Shown here: piece by piece, positions 8,115 to 17,948 of the stretch | Numbering within the stretch: position 1 is the first letter of the stretch | Layout of the letters: every line of letters begins with the position of its first letter | DNA from: Pseudomonadota bacterium | GTDB taxonomy: Bacteria; Myxococcota; Myxococcia; Myxococcales; Myxococcaceae | Assembly: GCA_023423535.1 (NCBI GenBank) | Contig: JAFAFL010000097.1 | Span: 1-64,000 of the forward strand | Direction of reading: 5' to 3' | DNA: 64,000 nucleotides | Notes under the pieces: model-generated | Told to the model about the DNA's origin: nothing | Database searches by the model: none | Seen by the model: the letters and a program-made list of their open reading frames with translations, nothing else | Program-made: the position numbers and the translations under genes

Positions 8115-10142
8115 ATGGAAACCCTCCCCGAGCTCGCCGGACCGGTGGCCATCCTCGCCGGCGGCGGCCTGACCTTCCTCGCCGGCTTCGCGTGGATCAC
8201 CGTGAAGCTCTACCGAAAGGTCGATCAGGGCCGCGCGCTGATCATCAACCGCATGCGGGACGTGAAGGTCACCTTCAACGGCGGCATGGTCATCCCGGTC
8301 GTCCACCGCGCCGAGTTCATGGACATCTCGCTGAAGACCATCGAGATCGACCGCAAGGGCAAGGAGGGCCTCATCTGCCAGGACAACATCCGGGCGGACA
8401 TCAAGGTCACCTTCTTCGTGCGCGTGAACAAGACGCAGGAGGACGTGCTGAAGGTGGCGCAGTCCATCGGCTGCGCGCGCGCCTCCGACCAGAAGACGCT
8501 GGAGCAGCTCTTCGTGGCGAAGTTCTCCGAGGCCCTGAAGACCGTGGGCAAGCGGCTGAACTTCGAGTCGCTCTACGCCGAGCGCGACCACTTCAAGGAG
8601 CAGATCATCAACGTCATCGGCAAGGACCTCAACGGGTACACGCTCGAGGACGCGGCGATCGACTACCTCGAGCAGACGCCGATCGAGTTCCTCGACAAGG
8701 ACAACATCCTCGACGCGCAGGGCATCAAGAAGATCACCGAGCTCACCGCGCACCAGAACGTGCTGACGAACGACTTCCGGCAGGAGGAGCGGAAGGCGAT
8801 CACCAAGCAGAACGTGGAGGCGAACGAGGCGGTGCTCGCGCTCGAGCGCCAGCAGTCGGATGCGGAGGCGAAGCAGCGCCGCGAGGTGGAGACGGTGCGC
8901 GCCCGCGAGCTGGCGGAGACGGAGCGGGTGAAGAGCGAGGAGCACGCCCGCGCGCAGCTCGCCCGCATCAAGGCGGAGGAGGAGATCCTCATCAACGAGC
9001 AGAACAAGATGAGGCAGATCGAGGTCGCGCAGAAGAACCGCGAGCGCATCGTCGGCATCGAGGCGGAGAAGGTCGCGAAGGACAAGCAGCTCGAGGCGAT
9101 CTCGCGTGAGCGCGAGGTGGAGCTGAACCGGATCGCGAAGGAGAAGGCGCTGGAGGTCGAGCGCAAGGCGATCGCGGACGTGGTGCGCACGCGCATCGTC
9201 GTCGACAAGTCGGTGGCGGAGGAGGAGGAGAAGATCAAGGACCTCCGCGTCCGGGCCGAGGCGACCCGGCAGAAGGACGCGGCGGTCATCCACGCCGAGG
9301 CGGAGGCGCAGGAGCACCTCGTCAAGGAGATCAAGGCGGCGGAGGCCTCCGAGGAGGTCACGAAGATCGACGCGCGGAAGAAGCTGCTCACCGCCGAGGC
9401 GGACCTCGAGGCCGCGGACCGCAGCGCGCGCGCGAAGATGCGGCTCGCCGAGGGCATCCAGGCGGAGAGCGCGGCGAAGGGCCTCGCCGAGGTGCGGGTG
9501 AAGGAGGCGGACGCGCTCGCCACCGAGAAGCAGGGCCTGGCGGAGGCGCGGGTGGAGGAGCAGAAGGGCCTCGCGCTGGTGAAGGTGCAGGAGGCCGAAG
9601 CGGTCGCGATCCAGAAGCGCGGCGAGGCCGAGGCGGACGCCATCCAGCAGAAGCTCGAGGCGGAGGCGCGCGGTCTGGCGGAGAAGGCCACCGCGATGAA
9701 GGCGCTCGACGGCGTGGGCCGCGACCACGAGGAGTTCCGGCTCAAGCTCGAGAAGGAGAAGGCGGTGGAGCTCGCCGCGATCGACGTGCGCCGTCAGATC
9801 GCCGAGGCGCAGGCGAAGGTCATGGCCGAGGCCATGGGCAACGCGAAGATCAACATCGTCGGCGGCGACGGCCAGTTCTTCGAGCGCTTCGTGAAGGCGG
9901 TCTCGCTCGGCCAGTCGATGGACGCGGCGATCGATCAGTCCCAGTCGATGCAGACGTTCTTCAAGGACTACCTCTCCGGCCAGAAGAGCCTGCCGGACGA
10001 CCTGAAGGACATCCTCTCGCGGCCGGGCCTCACCGGTGACGCGCAGAACGTGGCGCTGACCGCGCTGCTGGCGAAGATGGCGCAGCAGCCCACGGTGCCG
10101 CTGGCGCAGCAGCTGAAGAACGTGGTCGATCCCGCGAAGTAG
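8115..10142 (+). CDS. yqiK: Flotillin-like SPFH protein (YqiK family)
   Basis: This 675-residue membrane scaffold protein has an N-terminal membrane helix (residues ~10-32, GPVAILAGGGLTFLAGFAWI), then an SPFH/band-7 domain (~35-220), e.g. ALIINRMRDVKVTFNGGMVI and DNIRADIKVTFFVRVN. A very long Ala/Glu/Arg/Lys coiled coil follows (~230-590), with a short globular C-terminus. Family members oligomerise at the cytoplasmic face and organise membrane microdomains. The ATG at 8115 has an aggag 7 bases... upstream and is followed at once by the hydrophobic helix. It lies 124 bp after the YqiJ-like gene and 27 bp before the giant AAA ATPase, so all three are probably co-expressed. Confidence 0.88.
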   Translation: METLPELAGPVAILAGGGLTFLAGFAWITVKLYRKVDQGRALIINRMRDVKVTFNGGMVIPVVHRAEFMDISLKTIEIDRKGKEGLICQDNIRADIKVTFFVRVNKTQEDVLKVAQSIGCARASDQKTLEQLFVAKFSEALKTVGKRLNFESLYAERDHFKEQIINVIGKDLNGYTLEDAAIDYLEQTPIEFLDKDNILDAQGIKKITELTAHQNVLTNDFRQEERKAITKQNVEANEAVLALERQQSDAEAKQRREVETVRARELAETERVKSEEHARAQLARIKAEEEILINEQNKMRQIEVAQKNRERIVGIEAEKVAKDKQLEAISREREVELNRIAKEKALEVERKAIADVVRTRIVVDKSVAEEEEKIKDLRVRAEATRQKDAAVIHAEAEAQEHLVKEIKAAEASEEVTKIDARKKLLTAEADLEAADRSARAKMRLAEGIQAESAAKGLAEVRVKEADALATEKQGLAEARVEEQKGLALVKVQEAEAVAIQKRGEAEADAIQQKLEAEARGLAEKATAMKALDGVGRDHEEFRLKLEKEKAVELAAIDVRRQIAEAQAKVMAEAMGNAKINIVGGDGQFFERFVKAVSLGQSMDAAIDQSQSMQTFFKDYLSGQKSLPDDLKDILSRPGLTGDAQNVALTALLAKMAQQPTVPLAQQLKNVVDPAK

Positions 10143-10169
10143 CCAAGGCTCTCAGAGAGGCACAACGAC

Positions 10170-13100
10170 ATGGCGGCCGAGACCCCTCACGCGGCACAGC
10201 CGGCGGGAGGGGCCGGGCAGGAGCACCTCGAGGGCGGCAGCTACGAGGTCATCCGCGCGCGGCTCCTTTCGCATGCAAAGGAGCTCGGGCTCCGCGCGGA
10301 CGCGCTGAACGACCGGCGCAAGCAGCTCTTCCGGGGCCAGGAGCTGGCGGTCCTCGGCAACGAGCGCGTGCGCACCGAGAACAACTGCGTCCCGTGCGAC
10401 CTCGTCGCCATCGGGCGGCACGTGCTCTTCGGGTACAACGTCTTTCTCGGGCTGAAGAGCGAGACGAAGGTCTCGGACGTGCTGTCGCTCCACAAGTTCG
10501 AGCCCACGAGCGAGGGCGGGTTCGACCTGTCGGAGGTCTCGACGGCGGAGGCTGGCGGGTTCCTCGCGGACGCGCGCTTCATCCGCGAGTTCGGCGAGCT
10601 CTACCGCTACTACAAGGGCACGCGGCTCGTGCAGCTGCGCCGTCCCGAAGGCCGGCTGTTGATGGTCTTCCAGGTGGGCGAGAGCGCGCGGGACGTGAAG
10701 GTGTTCCGCTTCGCGGTCGATCCGAACGGCAACGCCACCTACATCGACAACGCGGGCGAGCGCGAGAACGTCTATCCCGCGTCGCACGACTTCGAGTGGA
10801 CCGCCACCGGCCGCGACCAGTTCGTGCGCGGCATCCACCCCCACGTGAACATCCTCGACGAGGTCTTCGTGGAGACGGTGGGCGGCGACCTCACCGTCAA
10901 GGTCGAGAACAACACCCAGGACGGGCAGGGCATCTACTCCGAGCCGGTGGAGGACAGGAGCCAGTCGCTCGACGACGCGCAGATCCACTACGCGAAGGTC
11001 GGCACGCTCATCCTCCTCAAGGTGCTGCCCTTCCGCGAGCAGCAGTGGCGCTACCTCGTGTTCAACACGCGGTCGCGGCAGGTGGTGCGGATCGACGCCA
11101 TCGGCCAGGCGTGCGTGCAGCTGCCGGAGGATCAGGGGATCATCTTCCCCGGCGGCTATTACCTCCAGACCGGCGACTACAAGGTCTTCGACGCGGATCC
11201 GTCGGGCCTGATGATGAAGCGGGTGCGCAAGTCTCCGAACGGCGAGGACGTGCTCTACGTCTTCCATCGCCGCGAGGACGGGCACTACACGCTGCTGCCC
11301 TACAACCTCGTGCGCCGCGAGGTCTCGAACCCCATCCACTGCCACGGCTACTCGCTCTTCGACGACGGGAAGATGGTGCTCTTCCGGTCCACCTCCGACG
11401 AGCCGGCGCGCGTGCACCCGATGCAGGTGTGGCAGACGCCGTTCGTCAGCGTCGAGCACGCGGCGGCGGTGGTGCCGCAGGACGGCTCGTACCTGACGAA
11501 GGTGGGCAACGCGGATCTGGTGCGCGGGATCAGCGAGGCCTACACGCTCAAGCGCATCGCCGAGCAGGACGCGCCCACGCGGAGGACGTACGAAGACCTC
11601 ATCGCGCAGGCCGGCCGGATGGCGGACGCCTACTACTGGCTCGGCCACGACGAGGTGGGGCTGCTGCAGCGGGTGGAGGAGCTGCGCAAGACCGCGGACC
11701 TCATCGTCGGCGAGTTCGAGAAGGTCCAGGCGCTGAAGGCGAAGGCGCGCGCGGTGGTGCAGGAGGCGGAGGCGCAGCAGCGCGCGATCGTCGAGGGGCT
11801 GCGGCCGGAGTCGCTCGCGTCCGTCGACGAGTTCATGGAGAAGCTGGGGGCGCTGCGCAACCAGCGCGGGCACCTCATCACCCTGCGCGAGGTCCGCTAC
11901 GTCGATCTGGCGAGGCTGACCGAGCTGGAGAAGGAGGCCTCCGCCCACTTCGACGCGGTGAGCGTGGCGTGTGTGGAGTTCCTGCTCGGCGCGCAGGCGC
12001 TGGCGCCGCTGACGGCGAAGCTCGAGGAGCTGTTCGCCCAGGGCAAGCGGGTGGAGCGCTCCGCGGAGCTGAAGCCGCTGACGGAGGAGCTGGAGAAGAC
12101 GGGCCACGGGCTCGACGTGCTCGGCGAGGTGGTGGGGCAGCTGCAGGTGGGAGACCCCGTCGCGCGCGCGGCGATCCTCGAGGGGATCAGCGAGGTCTTC
12201 AGCCACCTCAACCGCGTCCGCGCGTCGCTCGCGTCGCGGAGGAAGGAGATCCTCGGGCGCGAGGGCAAGGCGGAGTTCGGCGCGCAGTTCAAGCTGCTGG
12301 GCCAGGCGATCGAGAGCGCCATCGGCCAGTGCGACACGCCGGAAAAGTGCGACGAGCAGCTGTCGCGGCTGACGGTGCAGCTGGAGGAGCTCGAGGGCCG
12401 CTTCGGCGAGTTCGACGAGTTCATCGCCGACCTCGCGAAGAAGCGCGAGGAGCTCTACGAGGCCTTCGGCGCGAAGCGGCAGCAGCTGCTCGACGAACGG
12501 CAGCGGCGGGCGCAGAACCTCTTCGGCGCGGCGGAGCGGATCCTCGCCGGCGTCTCGCGGCGCGCAGAGAGCTTCAAGACCGAGGACGAGCTCAACGCCT
12601 ACTTCGCGTCCGACGCGATGGTGCACAAGGCGCGGCAGATCAGCGAACAGCTGATGGCGCTCGGCGACTCGGTGCGCGCGGACGAGCTGCAGTCGAAGCT
12701 CAAGCAGGCCCGGCAGGACGCGGCGCGGGTGCTGCGCGACAAGAAGGAACTCTTCGAGGACGGGCAGAGCGTCATCAAGCTCGGCGCGCACCGCTTCAAC
12801 GTCAACACGCAGGCGCTGGAGCTCACCGTCGTGCCGCGCGAGGGCGGCCTTTCGCTCCACCTCACCGGCACCGACTTCTTCGAGAGCATCAGCGATCCCG
12901 CGCTCGCCTCCACGCGCGAGTACTGGGACCAGCACCTCGTCAGCGAGACGCCGGAGGTGTACCGGGCGGAGTACCTCGCGGCCTCCATGCTCTTCGACGC
13001 GGAGGAGGGACGGGGAGGGCTCTCCATCGCGGCGCTGCGCGAGGCACACCTGGGCGGCGAGGCGGCGGTGCTCGCGCGGGTCCGGGCGTACGCGCAGGAC

Positions 13101-15971
13101 CGCTACGACGAGGGCTACGAGCGCGGCGTCCACGATCACGACGCGGCCCGCGTGCTCGAGGCGTTGCTCGCGCTGCGCGACGGCGCGGGCCTCTTGCGCT
13201 TCCCGCCTTCTGCACGCGCGAACGCGCAGCTCTTCTGGGCCTTCGGTGGAGACGAGGCCGCGCGGGCGCTCTGGCACCGGCGCGCAGTGAGCCTCGGGCG
13301 GCTGCGCGAGTCGCTGCAGCGGGCGGCGGCGCTCTCCGCGCTGGCGGAGGAACTCTCCGCTCCCATCGCGCAGTTCCTCCAGACCGCGCGCGTGGCCGCT
13401 TCACAAGAGGAGGCGAAGCTGTCCGCGCGGTACCTCGTGGAGGAGCTGGTGGCGGAGGCGCCGCGCTTCGTCACCGCGCAGGCCTCGCAGGCGTTGGCGG
13501 GGGCGTTCCTCGGTCACCTGGACCGCGTGGGGACGCGCCGCGCGTTCGAGGACGACCTCAGGCTGCTCGCGGGCCGCGTGTCTGAACGCCTCGCGCTGGC
13601 GACGGAGTGGCTCCAGGGCTTCGTGGAGGCCACGAACGTCCGCGTGGACCGCATCGGCGCCCAGGCGACCGGCGGCGGCCTCGACGCGCTGCTCGCCGAA
13701 GAGCGCCACGTGCTCCCCGAGGCGGTGGCGGTGCTGCTGACGGAGGGCGCGCTCACCCGCGACCTCTCCTCGGCGCGCGTGACGGCCGAGGTTGCAGGGC
13801 TTCTCGGTGCGCATCCCCGGGTGCGTGACGGGAAGCTCGCGCTGTCGCTCGACGAGTTCTCGGCGCGGCTGTTCCGCTTCGCACAGGTGCGCGTGCCGGG
13901 CTACCGCGCCTTCCGGGCGGGCCTGAGGGATCTGCTCGAGCGCGAGCGGCGGCGGCTGAAGCTCGACGAGATGCAGCCGAAGATCCTCTCGTCCTTCGTG
14001 CGCAACCGGCTCATCGGCGAGGTGTACCTCCCGCTCATCGGGCAGAACCTCGCGAAGCAGCTCGGCGCGGCGGGCGACACCAAGCGCACCGACCGGATGG
14101 GCCTTCTGCTCATCGTCTCGCCGCCGGGCTACGGCAAGACGACGCTCATCGAGTACGTGGCGGCGCGGCTCGGGCTGGTGTTCGTGAAGGTCAACGGGCC
14201 CGCGCTGGGGCACGACGTGACCTCGCTCGATCCCGCGGAGGCGCCGAACGCGGCGGCGAGGCAGGAGGTCGAGCGGATCAACCTCGCCTTCGAGATGGGG
14301 AACAACGTGCTGCTGTATCTGGACGACATCCAGCACACGTCCCCGGAATTGCTGCAGAAATTCATCTCCCTCTGCGACGGCCAGCGCCGCATCGAGGGCG
14401 TGTACAAGGGCCGCACCCGCACCTACGACCTGCGCGGGAAGAAGTTCGCGGTGGTGATGGCGGGCAACCCCTACACCGAGACCGGCGAGCGCTTCCGCAT
14501 CCCGGACATGCTCGCCAACCGCGCGGACACCTACAACCTCGGCGAGATCCTCGACGGCAAGGACGACCTCTTCGCGCTCAGCTACATCGAGAACGCGCTG
14601 ACGGCGAACACCGTGCTCGCGCCGCTCTCCGGCCGCGACCCGCAGGACGTGCACCGGTTCATCCGGATGGCGAAGGGCGAGGAGATCGCGCAGACGGACT
14701 TCGCGCACAACTACAGCGCAGTGGAGGTCTCCGAGATCGTCGCGGTGCTGCAGCGGCTCTTCCGCGTGCAGGAGACGCTGCTGAAGGTGAACCAGGCGTA
14801 CATCGCGTCCGCGTCGCAGGACGACAAGTACCGCACCGAACCGCCGTTCAAGCTCCAGGGCTCGTACCGGAACATGGCGAAGGTGACGGACAAGATCGTC
14901 GCCGCGATGACGCCGGACGAGGTCGAGCGCGTGCTCGACGATCACTACCAGGGCGAGTCGCAGGTGCTGACCGTCGGCGCGGAGCAGAACCTGCTCAAGC
15001 TCGCGGACCTGCGCGGCCGGCTCTCCGAGGCACAGCGTCAGCGCTGGGAGGAGATCAAGCGCAGCTATGCCCGCGTGCAGCTGATGGGCGGCTCCGAGGA
15101 CGATCCGGTGGCCCGGGTGACCGGTGGCCTCTCCGCGCTCAGCGGCGAGCTCTCCCACATCCGCGATGCGGTGATGCGGGCCGCGCAGTCGGCCTCGCAG
15201 ACCCAGCGGGAGCAGGCCGAGCGCACGCTGGAGCTGCTGAAGGCCGCGCAGGAGACGGCGGCCCAGGCGGCGAGAGCGGCGGAGAAGTCCCGCGCGGCGC
15301 CTCCGCCGCTGCCGACGGCGCAGGCCTCGTCGGGTTCGGCGGCCTCGCTCGACCCGAAGCTGATGGAGCTGTTGCAGACGCGGCTCGACGCGGTGGCGCG
15401 CGCGATGGTGGAGGTCGCGCGGATCGCGGCACGTCCTCCGCCGAAGCCCGAACCCGCAGCCGCGGCCGTCGTCCAGGCACAGGTCCAGCCCCAGCCCGCG
15501 CAGCCGCCGCAGCCTCAGGTGGATCTGACGCCCTACCTCGAGCGGCTGGAGAGCGTGCTCCGCGTGGTGGCTCAGCGCGCGGTGCAGCCGCCGCAGCAGC
15601 CCCAGCCGCAGCGGCCTTCTGCGGAGCCATCGGTGGATCTGTCGCCCTACCTCGAGCGGCTCGACGAGGTGCTGCGCGCCCTCGCCGAGCGCCCGCTGGC
15701 GGTGAACGCCGAAGCCCTGCAGCGCGCCGCGAGCCCTTCCGCCGCGCCGTCATCTTCAGGCCCGACGATCACCCCCGCGCACTACGACCGGCAGATCGAT
15801 CTGGTGCAGCGCGCGCTCGCCCCGCTGGCCCGCATCGCCCGGCGCACGCTGCGCGACGAGGGCGGCGGCTCCATCCGGTCCATCGAGGTCTGGCGTCACG
15901 TGAACGAGGCCCTCCAGTTGCTGCAGACCATCCCGCCGAACCCCGAGACGCCGCCGGAGACGAAGCCGTGA
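10170..15971 (+). CDS. Giant AAA ATPase ('DNA repair ATPase', DUF3686-like)
   Basis: At 1933 residues this is the largest protein in the window. The first ~500 residues match proteins annotated as DNA repair ATPase (DUF3686-like), mostly beta-rich with no membrane segment. A long helical/coiled-coil region follows to ~1270. An AAA module then has Walker A SPPGYGKTT (P1318) and Walker B NVLLYLDDIQHTS (~1376-1388). The C-terminus is Pro/Gln/Ala-rich and contains two copies of a DLxPYLERLxxVLRxxAxR motif 38 residues apart (from 1785 and 1823). The DNA-repair label is traditional; the flotillin and lipoprotein neighbours point to a membrane-associated machine instead. Its stop overlaps the next gene's GTG (GTGA). 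Confidence 0.82.
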   Translation: MAAETPHAAQPAGGAGQEHLEGGSYEVIRARLLSHAKELGLRADALNDRRKQLFRGQELAVLGNERVRTENNCVPCDLVAIGRHVLFGYNVFLGLKSETKVSDVLSLHKFEPTSEGGFDLSEVSTAEAGGFLADARFIREFGELYRYYKGTRLVQLRRPEGRLLMVFQVGESARDVKVFRFAVDPNGNATYIDNAGERENVYPASHDFEWTATGRDQFVRGIHPHVNILDEVFVETVGGDLTVKVENNTQDGQGIYSEPVEDRSQSLDDAQIHYAKVGTLILLKVLPFREQQWRYLVFNTRSRQVVRIDAIGQACVQLPEDQGIIFPGGYYLQTGDYKVFDADPSGLMMKRVRKSPNGEDVLYVFHRREDGHYTLLPYNLVRREVSNPIHCHGYSLFDDGKMVLFRSTSDEPARVHPMQVWQTPFVSVEHAAAVVPQDGSYLTKVGNADLVRGISEAYTLKRIAEQDAPTRRTYEDLIAQAGRMADAYYWLGHDEVGLLQRVEELRKTADLIVGEFEKVQALKAKARAVVQEAEAQQRAIVEGLRPESLASVDEFMEKLGALRNQRGHLITLREVRYVDLARLTELEKEASAHFDAVSVACVEFLLGAQALAPLTAKLEELFAQGKRVERSAELKPLTEELEKTGHGLDVLGEVVGQLQVGDPVARAAILEGISEVFSHLNRVRASLASRRKEILGREGKAEFGAQFKLLGQAIESAIGQCDTPEKCDEQLSRLTVQLEELEGRFGEFDEFIADLAKKREELYEAFGAKRQQLLDERQRRAQNLFGAAERILAGVSRRAESFKTEDELNAYFASDAMVHKARQISEQLMALGDSVRADELQSKLKQARQDAARVLRDKKELFEDGQSVIKLGAHRFNVNTQALELTVVPREGGLSLHLTGTDFFESISDPALASTREYWDQHLVSETPEVYRAEYLAASMLFDAEEGRGGLSIAALREAHLGGEAAVLARVRAYAQDRYDEGYERGVHDHDAARVLEALLALRDGAGLLRFPPSARANAQLFWAFGGDEAARALWHRRAVSLGRLRESLQRAAALSALAEELSAPIAQFLQTARVAASQEEAKLSARYLVEELVAEAPRFVTAQASQALAGAFLGHLDRVGTRRAFEDDLRLLAGRVSERLALATEWLQGFVEATNVRVDRIGAQATGGGLDALLAEERHVLPEAVAVLLTEGALTRDLSSARVTAEVAGLLGAHPRVRDGKLALSLDEFSARLFRFAQVRVPGYRAFRAGLRDLLERERRRLKLDEMQPKILSSFVRNRLIGEVYLPLIGQNLAKQLGAAGDTKRTDRMGLLLIVSPPGYGKTTLIEYVAARLGLVFVKVNGPALGHDVTSLDPAEAPNAAARQEVERINLAFEMGNNVLLYLDDIQHTSPELLQKFISLCDGQRRIEGVYKGRTRTYDLRGKKFAVVMAGNPYTETGERFRIPDMLANRADTYNLGEILDGKDDLFALSYIENALTANTVLAPLSGRDPQDVHRFIRMAKGEEIAQTDFAHNYSAVEVSEIVAVLQRLFRVQETLLKVNQAYIASASQDDKYRTEPPFKLQGSYRNMAKVTDKIVAAMTPDEVERVLDDHYQGESQVLTVGAEQNLLKLADLRGRLSEAQRQRWEEIKRSYARVQLMGGSEDDPVARVTGGLSALSGELSHIRDAVMRAAQSASQTQREQAERTLELLKAAQETAAQAARAAEKSRAAPPPLPTAQASSGSAASLDPKLMELLQTRLDAVARAMVEVARIAARPPPKPEPAAAAVVQAQVQPQPAQPPQPQVDLTPYLERLESVLRVVAQRAVQPPQQPQPQRPSAEPSVDLSPYLERLDEVLRALAERPLAVNAEALQRAASPSAAPSSSGPTITPAHYDRQIDLVQRALAPLARIARRTLRDEGGGSIRSIEVWRHVNEALQLLQTIPPNPETPPETKP

Positions 15972-16846
15972 AGCCCCACACGAAGCGCGCCCTCGCTCTC
16001 GCCGGAGCCCTGGCGATGGGTGCACCGCTGTCAGGTTGCAGCGACAAGACGGAGCTCGCGGCGCTGGAGTCCGCGGTGCGCGAGCGCGAACTGGCCCTCG
16101 CCGAGCGTCAGGCGCTGGCGCAGAACCTCGGCGCGCTGAACCACGACGTCGCCGAGCTCGAGCGCGAGGTCGAAGGCGCGGGAGGCCTGCTCCAGCCGCA
16201 GACCGCGGCGGACGCCGTGCGACCGCACCTGCCGCAGGGCGTTGCGCTCGACGTGGCCGAGGGCGGCAAGCGGCTCGTCATCTGGGGCGGAGGAGGGGCC
16301 CCGTCGCTCACCGAGGTCGCCGAACGGCTCGCGCGGCACGTGCCCCTGGCAGTGGCCGAGAGCGCGGAGATCTCAGCGCCGCACTACCGGCTGGAGCTCG
16401 TGGTTGGTCAGGTGGAGGAGGCGGCACCGCAAGCCGAGCGCTCTTCGCCGCGCTCCTTCACGCAGCCGCCGCCCACGTCGTGGCGCAGCGGGAGCAAGAG
16501 CCGGGAGCTCCGCGCGCGCCTCGAGCAGATGGAGCGACAGCTCGCGGAGCTGGGAAAGGTGCTCGGTGGCGCGGACGAGCTGGTGGCGAAGAGGAGGGAC
16601 CTCGAGCAGCGCAAGCGGGCGCTCGCGGGCCTCGACCGCGCGGGCGAGTTCGGACCGCTGCTCGCGCGCGCGGTTTCGGCGGGGCAGCTGACGCAGGCGG
16701 TGTTCGGCTTCTCGCCCGGCTCGATGGTCCTCGAGATCCGGGAGGGCGGTGACGTCGCCGAGCTGGCGAAGGTGATGCAGGAGGAGGGGATGAAGGTCTC
16801 CACCGCCGCCGGGCCGCCGGCGAGGGTGGAGCTCTCCCGGCCGTAG
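15968..16846 (+). CDS. Coiled-coil lipoprotein linked to the AAA/flotillin cluster
   Basis: Predicted 292-residue lipoprotein with a signal peptide and lipobox (MGAPLSGC). A heptad-rich helix follows (~30-70), then a small alpha/beta region, a basic Ser/Pro-rich linker (~165-185), a second coiled coil (~188-235) and a short C-terminal alpha/beta segment. I recognise no known family. The GTG start overlaps the ATPase stop by four bases, so translation is coupled and the proteins are probably used together. The anchoring membrane (inner or outer) cannot be decided. It is the last gene of the rightward cluster. Confidence 0.72.
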   Translation: MKPHTKRALALAGALAMGAPLSGCSDKTELAALESAVRERELALAERQALAQNLGALNHDVAELEREVEGAGGLLQPQTAADAVRPHLPQGVALDVAEGGKRLVIWGGGGAPSLTEVAERLARHVPLAVAESAEISAPHYRLELVVGQVEEAAPQAERSSPRSFTQPPPTSWRSGSKSRELRARLEQMERQLAELGKVLGGADELVAKRRDLEQRKRALAGLDRAGEFGPLLARAVSAGQLTQAVFGFSPGSMVLEIREGGDVAELAKVMQEEGMKVSTAAGPPARVELSRP

Positions 16847-16852
16847 GGGCGG

Positions 16853-17848
16853 CTACGCCACGGTCAGCGCGATCTTCCCGCGGACCCTGCCCGAGGCGAG
16901 GTAGCGCATCGCCTCCGCGCCCTCCTGCAGCGGGAAGACGCGGTCCACGCCCGCCTTCACCACGCCCTCGCTGATGAGCTTCGCCAGCTCGAGGAGATCC
17001 GGCCGGTTCGCGAGGGAGAACATGCTCACGAACCGCTGCTTCACGAACGGCCCCAGGGCCAGTGCGCCCAGCTGTCGTTCGAGGCCGCCGAAGAACTGAC
17101 CGCCGCCCTCGCCGCCGACGAAGACGAGGGTGCCCGAAGGCGCGAGCGCGCGGCGCAGGTCCGCCACCGGCCGCAACCCGCCGCAGTCGAGGATCACGTC
17201 CCAGGTCCGCCCCGTCTGCGTGAAGTCCTCCTTCGCGTAGTCGAACACCTCGGCCGCGCCGAGCTGCCGAACCAGCTCGACCTTCGAGGCGCTGCACACG
17301 CCGGAGACCTCCGCGCCCGCGGCGCGCGCGAGCTGCACCGCGAAGGTGCCCACGCCGCCGCCCGCCCCGGTGATGAGCACGCGCTGACCGGCCTCGACCT
17401 TCGCGCGGACGCGCACCGCCTGCAGCGCGGTGATGCCGGAGGTGGCGACCGTCGCCGCCGCCTCGAAGGAGAGTCCGTCCGGCAGCGGCACCAGCTGTGA
17501 TTCGGGCACCCGCGCCCACTCGGCAAAGGCGGCGTTGCACCAGCCGAAGACCCTGTCGCCGGGCGCGAGCGTGGTCACCCCGGGGCCCACCCGCTCGACG
17601 ATCCCCGCCACGTCCATCCCGCGCACCGGCTCCTTTGGCCGCCGCAGGCCCAGCGCCAGCCGCGCCACCAGCGGCAGCCCGGTCATCAGGTGCGCGTCGC
17701 CCTGGTGGATGCCCGCGCCCTTCACCCGGAGGAGCACCTCGCCCTCGCGCGCCTCCGGCAAGGGCACCTCGCCGTACCGCAGCACCTCGGGCCCGCCGTA
17801 ACGGTCCTGGAAGAGGGCCTTCATCGTCGTCTGCGCGCCCGCCGTCAT
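16853..17848 (-). CDS. Quinone-oxidoreductase-like NAD(P)-dependent dehydrogenase (MDR family)
   Basis: This 331-residue medium-chain dehydrogenase/reductase has an N-terminal GroES-like domain (residues ~8-130, e.g. RVKGAGIHQGDAHLMTG, GMDVAGIVERVGPGV) and a nucleotide-binding domain with VLITGAGGGVGTFAVQLARA at about 155. The usual zinc-ligand Cys/His set is not evident, so it is closer to quinone oxidoreductases and enoyl reductases than to zinc alcohol dehydrogenases. It is divergent from a TetR-family gene, and the 100-bp gap carries a double palindrome, so it is very likely the regulator's target. Substrate unknown; TetR-MDR pairs often respond to reactive or xenobiotic carbonyls. A second Met eight residues in (MKALFQDRYGG) is an equally good start. 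Confidence 0.85.
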   Translation of the reverse strand: MTAGAQTTMKALFQDRYGGPEVLRYGEVPLPEAREGEVLLRVKGAGIHQGDAHLMTGLPLVARLALGLRRPKEPVRGMDVAGIVERVGPGVTTLAPGDRVFGWCNAAFAEWARVPESQLVPLPDGLSFEAAATVATSGITALQAVRVRAKVEAGQRVLITGAGGGVGTFAVQLARAAGAEVSGVCSASKVELVRQLGAAEVFDYAKEDFTQTGRTWDVILDCGGLRPVADLRRALAPSGTLVFVGGEGGGQFFGGLERQLGALALGPFVKQRFVSMFSLANRPDLLELAKLISEGVVKAGVDRVFPLQEGAEAMRYLASGRVRGKIALTVA

Positions 17849-17882
17849 CTCGTCTGCTCCTGCCCGAGCCGGTCGCTCAGGC

Positions 17883-17906
17883 TTACAGTGTAAACTTACG
17901 GGGTAA
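17883..17906. promoter_or_regulatory. Double palindromic operator in the divergent oxidoreductase/TetR promoter
   Basis: Two TTAC-N3-GTAA palindromes lie in tandem: ttac-agt-gtaa at 17883-17893 and ttac-ggg-gtaa at 17896-17906, a 13-bp period. They are embedded in a locally AT-rich patch between the start codons at 17848 and 17949. This is the form of a TetR-family operator that could control both directions. Confidence 0.75.
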
Positions 17907-17948
17907 GCTAAAGCTGGCGCACGCGCCGGTCAACGGTATCTTTCGCGC

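Noticed and set aside
10152..13277. Long minus-strand open frame opposite the giant ATPase
   Set aside because: Antisense shadow with biased Leu/Arg/Val/His composition; the plus-strand gene has clear domains and motifs.
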